A stretch of DNA of 44,848 nucleotides from an uncultured Clostridia bacterium (GTDB lineage: Bacteria; Bacillota; Clostridia; Oscillospirales; Ruminococcaceae): assembly GCA_944387885.1 (NCBI GenBank), contig CALXGR010000015.1, positions 1 through 44,848 of the forward strand, given 5' to 3'. This document shows, piece after piece, positions 1-7,356 of the stretch. The notes below the pieces were generated by a model. That model was not told the origin of the DNA. It saw nothing but the letters and a program-made list of their open reading frames with translations, and made no database searches. Numbering within the stretch: the first letter of the stretch is position 1; every line of letters starts with the position of its first letter. Both the position numbers and the translations under genes were made by a program.

Positions 1-122
1 GCCCCGTTGATGTAGTTGACCAGCTGGTCCATATACAGGTCCAGGCCGGGCAGTTCCTCCCACCGGGGCAGGTGCATGGCCAGCAGCCCTTCCACCAGAG
101 GGCTTTTCTCAAATTCTCTCAT
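1..122 (-). CDS. DUF1836 protein, N-terminal part only
   Basis: The first 40 residues of a leftward gene are present and the rest lies beyond the window edge. The translation starts MREFEKSPLVEG and contains LPRWEELPGLDLYMDQ, which matches the opening of DUF1836 proteins of Firmicutes, a family with a helix-turn-helix-like fold and no firm function. The ATG overlaps the ruvX stop by four bases (ATGA), so translation is probably coupled to ruvX. Family call is from memory of the motif; only the N-terminus is available. Confidence 0.7.
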   Translation of the reverse strand, partial: MREFEKSPLVEGLLAMHLPRWEELPGLDLYMDQLVNYING

Positions 123-556
123 GGGGTATCCTCCCCGGGGTGAAGCCGCCGCCAATCCAGGTAGCTTTCCAGAATGACCGCAGCACTGACACTGTCCAGC
201 TTTTCCTTCCGTTTCAGGCCGTAGGTGTCGTTCTCGGACAGGATGGCCGCAGCGGTGACGGTGGTCCGCCGCTCGTCCCAGAACACCACCGGCAGGTCGC
301 ACCGGTCATTGATCCGGCTGCCCAGCCGCCGGCTTTTGGCCGCCCGGGAGCCCTCGGTGCCGTCCATATTCCGGGGCAGTCCGATGACGATCAGGCCGCA
401 GCCCTTGGCCTGGGCCATGTCCACGATCTGCTGGGCCACCTTGTTCATGCTTTTTTCCACGATCTGGGGGGTAATGGGGGTGGCCAGCAGTTCGGTGGGG
501 TCACACTCTGCCAGGCCGGTACGGGTATCACCGTAGTCTACCGCCAAAATCTTCAT
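119..556 (-). CDS. ruvX: Holliday junction resolvase-like / pre-16S rRNA nuclease RuvX (YqgF)
   Basis: A 145-residue RNase H-fold nuclease of the YqgF/RuvX family, acting in the cytoplasm on pre-16S rRNA 5' ends or on Holliday junctions. The sequence shows the N-terminal acidic motif ILAVDYGDTRTGLA (first catalytic Asp), VIGLPRNMDGTEG in the middle, FWDERRTTV (second acidic site) and a C-terminal LDSVSAAVILESYLD (third Asp). Full family length. The ATG has an AAGGGAG ribosome site about 8 bases upstream. It lies 22 bases after the TSUP permease gene and overlaps the DUF1836 start, so the three form an operon. Confidence 0.93.
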   Translation of the reverse strand: MKILAVDYGDTRTGLAECDPTELLATPITPQIVEKSMNKVAQQIVDMAQAKGCGLIVIGLPRNMDGTEGSRAAKSRRLGSRINDRCDLPVVFWDERRTTVTAAAILSENDTYGLKRKEKLDSVSAAVILESYLDWRRLHPGEDTP

Positions 557-578
557 GGATCTTCTCCCTTCTCTCCTG

Positions 579-1340
579 TTATACCACCAGTTCCCACAGC
601 ACTTTTACAAAAAAGACAGCCAGCACTGCCACCATTACCGGTTTCACGTTCCGGGCGCCGCCCTTGATGAACAGGCTGCATCCCAGGTAGTTGCCCAGGA
701 TGGCAAAGGCTCCCGAAACCAATCCCAGGGTGATGACCGTCTTGCCCGACATAAGGTAGACCGACACGGTGGTGATATTGGTGGTCAGGTTGATGGCCTT
801 GGCCACCCCGTTGGCCTGGGTGATTTTCATGTGGGCCGCACCCGTCAGCAGGAGGATGAGGAAGGTTCCGGTACCGGGGCCATAAAAGCCGTCGTACATT
901 CCGATGGGCAGGGCCACTGCCATGGCGATGAAGATGGTTTTGCCCAGGGGATATTCCTCCCGCTCCCGGATAAGGGAACGGCTCCGGCTCACATACAAAG
1001 CTGTAAGGGGAAGGATGACCAGCATAAGCATTTTGAAATACCGGTCCTCCACCATCAGGGCCAGCCTGGCCCCCATGCTGCTTCCCAGAAAGGCGCAGAC
1101 CACACAGCAGACCGCCGGCTTCAGGGGGATATACCCCTTCCGGGCATACTGGACAGTGGCCAGGGTGGTCCCCATGCTGCTGCTCAGCTTGTTGGTGGCC
1201 ATGGCGTAGTGGGTGGGCAGTCCTGCAATAAGATAGGCGGGCAGGCTGATCAGCCCGCCGCCCCCGGCCATGCTGTCCACCACGCCGGACAGAAACACCA
1301 GGGGGCATACAATAAGATATTGTGCCAGGGTGATTTCCAA
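579..1340 (-). CDS. TSUP (TauE/SafE) family membrane permease
   Basis: A 253-residue integral membrane protein of the TSUP family, which move sulfite, organosulfonates or related anions across the cytoplasmic membrane; the substrate here cannot be told. Signature elements are SGVVDSMAGGGGLISLPAYL near the start, ATNKLSSSMGTT, then DGFYGPGTGTFLIL and NLTTNITTVSVYL in the second half, the usual duplicated layout. I chose the TTG start at 1340 because it has AAGGAAG seven bases upstream; the longer open frame would begin inside the promoter at 1438-1466. First gene of the operon with ruvX. Confidence 0.85.
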   Translation of the reverse strand: MEITLAQYLIVCPLVFLSGVVDSMAGGGGLISLPAYLIAGLPTHYAMATNKLSSSMGTTLATVQYARKGYIPLKPAVCCVVCAFLGSSMGARLALMVEDRYFKMLMLVILPLTALYVSRSRSLIREREEYPLGKTIFIAMAVALPIGMYDGFYGPGTGTFLILLLTGAAHMKITQANGVAKAINLTTNITTVSVYLMSGKTVITLGLVSGAFAILGNYLGCSLFIKGGARNVKPVMVAVLAVFFVKVLWELVV

Positions 1341-1437
1341 ATTATAAACTTCCTTTTTTCCTTCCCCGCCGGGAAGGCACTTTCCCCCGGCCGGAGCCGG
1401 GAATCCCTCTCTCTTTCGGTTTTTTCCGAACAGTATC

Positions 1438-1466
1438 ATTATAATGTTCCCGGTTCCAAAGCGCAA
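1438..1466 (-). promoter_or_regulatory. Sigma-A type promoter of the TSUP-ruvX operon
   Basis: On the minus strand TTGCGC (1461-1466), 17 bases, then a perfect TATAAT (1438-1443). It points at the TSUP start at 1340. Confidence 0.75.
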
Positions 1467-1492
1467 GGGGCCCTCCCCCCTCCGGCAAAAGA

Positions 1493-1518
1493 AAAATCCC
1501 CGGATTTCCGGGGATTTT
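1493..1518. other. Terminator-like hairpin between divergent promoters
   Basis: AAAATCCCCGGA (1493-1504) and TCCGGGGATTTT (1507-1518) are perfect inverted copies with A-rich and T-rich outer flanks, as in a bidirectional terminator. No gene ends here; it sits between two outward-facing promoters. Confidence 0.6.
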
Positions 1519-1594
1519 CAGGCAAGTTCCCCTGTCCAAGCTGAAAGGCCTCCATTTTGGGGAAGCAAATACTTTTTCCCTTCTTTTCATACAC

Positions 1595-1623
1595 TTGAAA
1601 TCCTGCTATGATAGTGGTATGAT
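1595..1623 (+). promoter_or_regulatory. Sigma-A type promoter of the yitT-family gene
   Basis: TTGAAA (1595-1600), 17 bases, TATGAT (1618-1623), 45 bases before the chosen ATG at 1668. Confidence 0.75.
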
Positions 1624-1667
1624 ACATGCGTTTTCGAAAAACGGAAAGTCAAAAAGGAAGGTTTTTC

Positions 1668-2510
1668 ATGCGCTCTTTACGGCAATACGGAATCATCACC
1701 ATCAGCATTATCATTATGGCGGTGGGAATTTATTTCTTCAAATTCCCCAACAACTTCTGCTTTGGCGGGGTGACCGGCGCCGCCACCCTGGTGGCCAAGG
1801 TGACCACCCTCTCCACCGGCGGCTTTACCATGATCGCCAACCTGGTCCTTCTGGCGGTGGCCTGGCTGGCGGTGGATAGGACCTTTGCCCTGCGTACCGC
1901 TTACGCCAGCATTCTGCTCTCCCTTCTCCTCATGTTTTTCCAGTGGATCTATCCCATGAGCAGGCCCCTCTCTGATGAGCCCATTCTGGAACTGCTCTTT
2001 GCCATTGCCCTGCCTGCCATCGGCACGGCCCTTCTCTTCCAGACCGATGCTTCCAGCGGCGGCACCGATATCCTGGCCATGGTCCTCAAGAAATACGCCC
2101 ACCTCCGGGATACGGGGCTGGCCCTTTTCCTCACCGACCTGGTTATGATCATTGCGGCCTGCTTTGTCTTTGACATCAAGACCGCTCTCTACTCCTTTGT
2201 GGGCCTGACGGTGAAGTCCTTCATGATCGACGACATCATCCAGAGCATGACCCTCTGCAAGTCCATTACCATTGTCTGCACTGACGTGGAGCCCATCCGG
2301 AACTTTATTGTCCAGGAGCTCCACAAGGGAGCCACCATTCTGGAAGCCCGGGGCGGATACACCGACTCCCAGAAGTATGTGGTCCTGACCACCCTCACCC
2401 GCCGCCAGGCAGAGCAGCTCCGGAGCTATATCCATGAAAGGGAGCTGGATGCCTTCCTCTCGGTGGCCAGCACCAACGAGGTATTCGGAAGAGGCTTTAC
2501 CAAGGCGTGA
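1668..2510 (+). CDS. YitT family membrane protein (DUF161 + DUF2179)
   Basis: A 280-residue membrane protein of the YitT family, common in Firmicutes and of uncertain transport function. The N-terminal part (about residues 8-190) has several hydrophobic helices with the family motif FGGVTGAATLVAK and DASSGGTDILAMVL; the C-terminal part (about 200-275) is the soluble DUF2179 domain with HKGATILEARGGYTD. I use the ATG at 1668 because AAGGAAGG lies directly upstream; the open frame extends 14 codons further, into the transcription start. Monocistronic: own promoter and a terminator at 2521-2558. Confidence 0.88.
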   Translation: MRSLRQYGIITISIIIMAVGIYFFKFPNNFCFGGVTGAATLVAKVTTLSTGGFTMIANLVLLAVAWLAVDRTFALRTAYASILLSLLLMFFQWIYPMSRPLSDEPILELLFAIALPAIGTALLFQTDASSGGTDILAMVLKKYAHLRDTGLALFLTDLVMIIAACFVFDIKTALYSFVGLTVKSFMIDDIIQSMTLCKSITIVCTDVEPIRNFIVQELHKGATILEARGGYTDSQKYVVLTTLTRRQAEQLRSYIHERELDAFLSVASTNEVFGRGFTKA

Positions 2511-2520
2511 TCCTATACAA

Positions 2521-2558
2521 AAAAGCCAGACCGGGCTCTGCCCCATGGTCTGGCTTTT
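2521..2558 (+). terminator. Intrinsic terminator after the YitT gene
   Basis: AAAAGCCAGACC (2521-2532) pairs with GGTCTGGCTTTT (2547-2558) around a 14-base loop, eleven bases after the stop. It may also serve the leftward GNAT gene that ends at 2581. Confidence 0.8.
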
Positions 2559-2580
2559 CTATATTCCTCTTCTTTTCCTG

Positions 2581-2850
2581 TCATTCCAGGAGCTGCCCGT
2601 ACTCCGGGTGTTCTTCAAACCAGCGGCGGGCATAAGAGCAGGTGGGGTGAATCTTGCAATTTTCCTCTTTCAGGGCATCTGCTGCCGCCTGAACCAGCTG
2701 CCCTGCAACGCCTTGCCCCCGGAGAGAGGGGTCCACAAAGGTATGATTGATTTCCGCCACATTGCCCTTCCGGACAAAGGTAATCTCCGCCACCAGGCGG
2801 CCGTCTTGGTTCCGGGCAAAAATCCGTTCCTTTTCCCTTACAAAGTTCAT
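2581..2850 (-). CDS. Small GNAT N-acetyltransferase (Acetyltransf_CG / NATD1 type)
   Basis: An 89-residue single-domain GNAT protein of the short COG2388-like type. It has the acetyl-CoA loop PSLRGQGVAGQL (Q/RxxGxG/A pattern) preceded by INHTFVDP, and the C-terminal CSYARRWFEEHPEY typical of this subfamily. The acceptor is unknown. The start at 2850 follows AGAGGTGA by the usual distance; the longer frame would run back through the pilus operon terminator. A TATAAT lies at 2893-2898 on this strand but no good -35 box fits, so it may also be read by leak-through from the pilus operon. Confidence 0.85.
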   Translation of the reverse strand: MNFVREKERIFARNQDGRLVAEITFVRKGNVAEINHTFVDPSLRGQGVAGQLVQAAADALKEENCKIHPTCSYARRWFEEHPEYGQLLE

Positions 2851-2904
2851 CTCTTTCACCTCTGTCTTTCTTATGCGGTTTTTCCTCTGCTTATTATAAT
2901 CAAA

Positions 2905-2930
2905 AAGGGACGCCTTCCGGCGCCCCTTTC
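2905..2930 (-). terminator. Terminator of the pilus operon
   Basis: On the minus strand AAGGGGCGCC, a GGAA loop and GGCGTCCCTT are followed by TTTTTGATT. One pair is a G-U wobble that would be an A/C mismatch on the other strand, so the leftward transcript is the one that folds. Confidence 0.8.
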
Positions 2931-2936
2931 TTGTTT

Positions 2937-3527
2937 TTACTCTGCTCCGTAAATCCGGAGGCACCGCACCACCAGACGCTCTCTGCCGGTATAGTCGCAG
3001 GTGAAAAGGGTCAGTCCGGGCTGGTCCCAGGGCAAACGCTGGGCCTCATTGCCCGGGATCTGCTCCACCCCCGCCACCTGGTACTCATACCGGACCCCGC
3101 CCACATCCGTGAAATACAGGGAATCCCCCGCCTTGATACGGCTGAGCGGGCCAAAGTGGCAGCGGTAATTGTGGCCGCCAACGATCATATCATCATCCAG
3201 GTAGGAGCCGCTGTACCGGCAGACCGACAGCCGGAGCGCCTGGTCGGTCAGTTCTTCCCCCACCGGCAGCGACAGCTCCAGGGAGGGGATCTCCAGCAGC
3301 CCGATATATTCCTCCCCCTGTATTTCCACCTTCTGTATCTCGGTGGCCGTGTCCTGGGGCAGAGGGGTCTCGGGAAGGATCTCCTCTACAAAGGCAGTGC
3401 GGACCTGCCGGGTATGGTCAGCCGCCTGCTCCTCAGTATGCAGATTGGTCCCCAGTATCCCGGCCGCTCCTGCCAGGAACAGGAGGCCTGCCCCCATGAG
3501 GAATGCGCCCATCCGTTCAGCGGTCAT
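2937..3527 (-). CDS. Sortase, probably the pilus wall-anchoring enzyme
   Basis: A 196-residue membrane-anchored transpeptidase that should cut an LPXTG-like signal and join it to lipid II. It has one N-terminal membrane helix (about residues 6-25), the catalytic His in VGGHNYRCHFG, the catalytic Cys in TLFTCDYTG and the downstream Arg in RERLVVRC. It lacks the C-terminal membrane helix and lid of pilin polymerases, so I infer wall anchoring rather than polymerisation; exact class (B, D or E) is not certain. The ATG at 3527 has GGAAGG upstream and overlaps the end of the minor pilin gene by 11 bases. Last gene of the pilus operon. Confidence 0.87.
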   Translation of the reverse strand: MTAERMGAFLMGAGLLFLAGAAGILGTNLHTEEQAADHTRQVRTAFVEEILPETPLPQDTATEIQKVEIQGEEYIGLLEIPSLELSLPVGEELTDQALRLSVCRYSGSYLDDDMIVGGHNYRCHFGPLSRIKAGDSLYFTDVGGVRYEYQVAGVEQIPGNEAQRLPWDQPGLTLFTCDYTGRERLVVRCLRIYGAE

Positions 3528-4476
3528 TACCCTTCCCCCACCGCAGATGCCAGCCCAGGACAAAGAGGATCAGCCCCGCCAGGGCCATTACGGGGACCGG
3601 CCACCAAAGGACACCGGTCTGGGGAATCAGTCCTCCCGGAGGGGTGGCAGTGGGCGGAGTGGGGGGCTCCGGGGTCTCAACGGGTTTCCCTGTGTTGGTT
3701 ATGGTGACCACGGTTCCTTTGGTCGTGTAGGTGACTGTATACCCGTAAGGCACCTCCACCTCGACCACCGTCCAGGTTTTGGTGGCATCCAGGTTTTTGA
3801 AGGTATGCCGCCAGTTATTGGAGCTGTTCAGCTCTACTACCTCTTTCTCCACGCCGTCACAAAGCAGGGCCACCTTAATGCTTTTGGGCTGGGTGTGGGG
3901 ACCATTGTTCCACACCTTTTGGACGGTAAGTTCCGTCTGGGGAACCACCTTTTCCAGTTTCAGCCGGGCCGTTGCCGTATAGTTCCAGGTGTCAGTGGCA
4001 TCGTCGAATTCCGGCAGTTCCATGAGCACCGGCGTTGCCTTATAGGTATACCCCACCTTATCGGTAAGGGGGGTCATCTGGACCAGGTAAAGACCGGCAG
4101 TCAGGCTGCTGAAGACCGCATTGCCGTCTTTATCCACCACCGCCTGGGCAGTGGGTTGGATTTTGTCTTTGGAAGCGTAGGTGGCCAGGGTGGAAGCGGC
4201 CGCTTTCCAGCCGTCGTTATCCAGGTCTTTCAGCTCCACCTGGTAATCCTTGAACGCCCCGGACAGGGTAAAGGTGATCCAGGGGGAGGTCTCTGTAATG
4301 TCTGCCACCCGGTGGAGGGTGACCTGAGCGTTTTCCAGGGGGGCCTGCTCCCATAACGCTTGAATGGTCAGAGAGATGGGCTTGTTCGGGTCATAGGCAG
4401 GCGCAGCCATGGCCGGCAGCGCACAAGACACCAACAGCACAAAGACCATCAGGAAAGTGCAAAGTCTTTTTTTCAT
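3517..4476 (-). CDS. Minor (basal) pilin with Cna_B domain, IPQTG signal
   Basis: A 319-residue exported wall protein. Residues 1-25 are a signal peptide ending ALPAMA; about 30-170 form a pilin-like N-terminal domain; about 180-265 are a Cna_B domain (LTVQKVWNNG ... VVEVEVPYGYTVTY) whose Lys, Asn and Glu could form an isopeptide bond; a Pro/Thr spacer leads to the IPQTG sorting motif, a membrane helix and a short basic tail. Small size, Pro-rich spacer and place next to the last sortase suggest the basal subunit that carries the pilus onto the wall. It lies 16 bases after the class C sortase gene and overlaps the next sortase. Confidence 0.85.
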   Translation of the reverse strand: MKKRLCTFLMVFVLLVSCALPAMAAPAYDPNKPISLTIQALWEQAPLENAQVTLHRVADITETSPWITFTLSGAFKDYQVELKDLDNDGWKAAASTLATYASKDKIQPTAQAVVDKDGNAVFSSLTAGLYLVQMTPLTDKVGYTYKATPVLMELPEFDDATDTWNYTATARLKLEKVVPQTELTVQKVWNNGPHTQPKSIKVALLCDGVEKEVVELNSSNNWRHTFKNLDATKTWTVVEVEVPYGYTVTYTTKGTVVTITNTGKPVETPEPPTPPTATPPGGLIPQTGVLWWPVPVMALAGLILFVLGWHLRWGKGNDR

Positions 4477-4492
4477 TGTCTTAACATTCCTT

Positions 4493-5386
4493 TCAAGCTT
4501 TTTTCCGATATTTGAACAGCAGTACTATCAGCAGGATCACCAGCAGGGGCGCCGCCACAAGGGGCAGCACCTGGGTGGGATGGAGCAGGGTGGCATCGCC
4601 GGAAATCACAAACTCTGTGACTTCCTGGGGGGTATAATCCACCCTTACCCCACGAATCAGAAGCCGGTGGGTGTTGACTCCGTAAGGGGTACAGGTCACC
4701 AGGGTACAGTAATCTTTTCCTTTCTCTATGGTCAGGGCAGAAAGGTCCTCCGGTTCCACGATCCGGATATTATCCACCTGATAGACCAGGGTCTGGTTCA
4801 GAACATGGATGTAAAACACATCCCCCTCTGTCAGCTGGTCCAGGTCCGTAAACAGCCGTGCGGAAGGCAGCCCCCGGTGTCCTGACAGAACACAGTGGGA
4901 ACTCTCCCCTCCCACCGGAAGAGAGGTGCTTTCCAGGTGGCCTATCCCCACCTGCAGGACCGCTTCGTCCACCCCATGATAAATGGGAAGGCGAACCTGA
5001 ATGCCGGGAATCTCAATATATCCCATCATTCCATTTCCGAAAGGGTTCACCATATTGTTATAGATACCGGTCTCGTACTGGCTGAGATACCAGCCCTGGT
5101 CCGATTCCGCCAGTTTCCGGTTATACTCCTGCGCCAGCGCCAGAAGCTCTTCCAGGTCGGAGTCATCCATTTCCGACAGATTCTTTTCGTGGTCCGCAAT
5201 GACCCGTGTCTGGGTGATACTGTTTACTGCGTCGCTTATGGTGGGATACAGCAATAAGCAAAGTCCTATGAGAAACACCGCTACCAGCAGCAGGGTGGAC
5301 AATGCCTGTCCTTTGCCGCTCCGCTTGCGGGGCGGGTGGGCAGTTGTCCCTGCCGCCGGGGAAGAATTGGGGGTTTTATCGCTCAT
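4493..5386 (-). CDS. srtC: Class C (pilin-polymerising) sortase
   Basis: A 297-residue sortase with an N-terminal helix (about 28-50) and a C-terminal helix before KYRKKA, the two-anchor layout of class C enzymes. Catalytic His is in LSGHRGLPS, Cys in TLVTCTPYG and Arg in THRLLIRG. The flexible lid that usually carries Asp-Pro-aromatic reads NPF here (YNNMVNPFGNG), so the lid Asp is replaced by Asn. It should join pilin subunits through a pilin Lys and the Thr of the sorting motif. It lies just after the major pilin gene, separated by the strong hairpin at 5400-5436. Confidence 0.92.
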   Translation of the reverse strand: MSDKTPNSSPAAGTTAHPPRKRSGKGQALSTLLLVAVFLIGLCLLLYPTISDAVNSITQTRVIADHEKNLSEMDDSDLEELLALAQEYNRKLAESDQGWYLSQYETGIYNNMVNPFGNGMMGYIEIPGIQVRLPIYHGVDEAVLQVGIGHLESTSLPVGGESSHCVLSGHRGLPSARLFTDLDQLTEGDVFYIHVLNQTLVYQVDNIRIVEPEDLSALTIEKGKDYCTLVTCTPYGVNTHRLLIRGVRVDYTPQEVTEFVISGDATLLHPTQVLPLVAAPLLVILLIVLLFKYRKKA

Positions 5387-5399
5387 AGGGCTCTCCTTA

Positions 5400-5436
5400 T
5401 TGCCGTATCCCCGGTCTTTTGCCGGGGATACGGCAA
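5400..5436 (-). promoter_or_regulatory. Intercistronic hairpin between major pilin and sortase C
   Basis: TTGCCGTATCCCCGG (5400-5414) and CCGGGGATACGGCAA (5422-5436) are perfect inverted copies with a 7-base loop. On the coding strand it is followed by TAAGGAG, the sortase ribosome site, and not by a T run, so it looks like an mRNA stabiliser or partial attenuator that keeps pilin above sortase. Confidence 0.7.
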
Positions 5437-5447
5437 ATCACTTTATC

Positions 5448-7313
5448 TTAGTTCTGATTTTCTTCCTGGTCTTTCCGTGCTGCACGGGCCCGTACAACCA
5501 GAAGTGTTGCTGCCACAACCATCAGCACCAGTCCCCCTGCCACAAACAGGGTGGTACCCATGCCGCCGGTAGAGGGAAGCACTGCGCCGGAACGGTTCTC
5601 TACCTGGAAGTGGATGGTGCCGTCCGTATCAACACTGGCAGCATGGGGACTTCCGTTGCTGCCTACCTTGTAGGTAGCGCTCCAGGTTCCCTTCTCCTGA
5701 CCGGTCACCACCGTCTGAGGAGGAGTGAAGCTCAGGGTCACGGTGATGTCGTCAATCTTGTTGTAACCGGTGGGAACTTTGGTTTCTTCAATGGTATATG
5801 TACCCTTTCCCAGACCGCCGAAGGTGAGGTAGCCGTCCTGGCCTACATCGCCGGCGATAGTTGTACTGGAGGTATTCGTTCCCGTCCAAGTAACGGTCTG
5901 AGTCAGAGCATACTTTTGGTCCGGATTGTCGTACTGGTTCGTTGTTTCCGGAGTGGGTTCCGTAGTGGTATAGGTTCCGTCCTTCAGTTTGTAATACTTG
6001 CCATCGGGGTCAGGTGTAAAACTGTTGGTGGTCACCTTGACCTGGTTGGTGCCTTGTCCGGTAAGGGTAAATCCGGCGCCGGTAAGAGCCTTGCCGTCGG
6101 AATCCACCTTACGAACCTGCACTGCGCCGGTGTAAACAATGACATAGTCCTCCGGGGTCTGGCCCATGGGGTCGTTACCGGTAGGCTCATTTGTTCCCTG
6201 GTAATCATAGTTGGGGTCATTGGAGTACTCCAGATGGACACTGTTGGGGTTTCCGGAATTGCCGATGACTGCATTCTGGTTCAGGGTTGCCCGGTAAGTA
6301 AAGCAAACCTTTCCACCGGCAAAATCTTTAAGCTGGATTGCATTATTGATGACAATTTTAAGCGTGGTGGTTCCATCCATATTAACCGTAGGAGTTACCG
6401 TGTACGTGTAAATTGGGTCATCTTGTAAATCACCTTTAGCCACAGTAGCTGCCAACTCTCCATTTTCACGATAAATGGAAAGGAAATATTCATACTCCGA
6501 ATCGAATGTAAGTCCCTTGGACAATGTATCTACGATGATGTAGAAATATTTATCATAACCGTCCATACTGGGAACCGTACCGGTCAGGTCAAAGTATACG
6601 CTATCCCCCACAGAAGCCACCGTTGTGTCCTTTCCTTGCTCCGCATCCGGCGATTCAAGGATCTTCTTCTCCATGGAAGGCGCATCGGCCTTGGCTTCTA
6701 CCGTCGTATTTCTTACCAGTTCCAGGATGAACTTGGTGTATGCATTGTTCTTGTCTGCATCGGGATCCATATTGTCTTCGCAGAGGAGGTAATACCCTGC
6801 GCTCAGACCGGTAAAGGTAGTGGTGTAGATTTTCTTGTTACCCGTCCCAGTACTTTCTGTCTCCTTAGTGGTAGGAGTCTTGGCATTGTCCTCATTCAGA
6901 TGAGCGCCCACCACTTCGGCAAACTCGTCCAGCTGAACCGCATTGGGTCCCCAGCCGGTCAGAACGTCTGCCACATCCTGGGCGCTGGTCACGCTTGCAA
7001 AAGGCGTGATTTTTTTCGGCTTGTCATTGCCTTCGACATACTCCGGGTTGGTAAACTCAGCTGCTCGCAAAGCTGCCAACAATGCACTTTCGTTAACACC
7101 GTCGCCCCACACAATATTAACCAGAGTATCTGTTTCGGTTCCCGGCGCCTTGGCTATTGTGCCGCCGAACACCTGGTAGGCTTTGTAGTTATGACCCTTG
7201 GTCTCTGAGGTGATGGAAAGGGTATAAGTATCCACCGCCCAGGCGGGCACAGCCAGGCTTACCATTATGACAGCCGCTATCAACGCCGCTATCCATCTTT
7301 TACAACTTGACAT
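5448..7313 (-). CDS. Major pilin (backbone) with isopeptide D2 domain, LPSTG signal
   Basis: A 621-residue pilus shaft subunit. A signal peptide ends at VPAWA (about residue 26); the N-terminal domain is followed by VEAKADAPSMEKKI, where the Lys after EA is in the place of the usual YPK pilin lysine; a D2-type isopeptide domain and a SpaA/Cna_B domain with E-box YTIEETKVPTGY come next, then LPSTG, a membrane helix and a charged tail. The ATG at 7313 has AAAGGAG eight bases upstream; a TTG six codons earlier overlaps that ribosome site. It sits between the tip protein and the class C sortase, as expected for the backbone subunit. Confidence 0.9.
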   Translation of the reverse strand: MSSCKRWIAALIAAVIMVSLAVPAWAVDTYTLSITSETKGHNYKAYQVFGGTIAKAPGTETDTLVNIVWGDGVNESALLAALRAAEFTNPEYVEGNDKPKKITPFASVTSAQDVADVLTGWGPNAVQLDEFAEVVGAHLNEDNAKTPTTKETESTGTGNKKIYTTTFTGLSAGYYLLCEDNMDPDADKNNAYTKFILELVRNTTVEAKADAPSMEKKILESPDAEQGKDTTVASVGDSVYFDLTGTVPSMDGYDKYFYIIVDTLSKGLTFDSEYEYFLSIYRENGELAATVAKGDLQDDPIYTYTVTPTVNMDGTTTLKIVINNAIQLKDFAGGKVCFTYRATLNQNAVIGNSGNPNSVHLEYSNDPNYDYQGTNEPTGNDPMGQTPEDYVIVYTGAVQVRKVDSDGKALTGAGFTLTGQGTNQVKVTTNSFTPDPDGKYYKLKDGTYTTTEPTPETTNQYDNPDQKYALTQTVTWTGTNTSSTTIAGDVGQDGYLTFGGLGKGTYTIEETKVPTGYNKIDDITVTLSFTPPQTVVTGQEKGTWSATYKVGSNGSPHAASVDTDGTIHFQVENRSGAVLPSTGGMGTTLFVAGGLVLMVVAATLLVVRARAARKDQEENQN

Positions 7314-7356
7314 CTTTTTTTCTCCTTTCAATATTTGTCTCTTATTTTTACAGGAA

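Larger units (their letters stand above)
1341..1667. other. Divergent intergenic region with two promoters and an orphan hairpin
   Basis: The 327 bases hold the leftward promoter (1438-1466), the rightward promoter (1595-1623) and, between them, a hairpin at 1493-1518. I see no gene; the open frames here run through the promoter elements. Confidence 0.7.
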
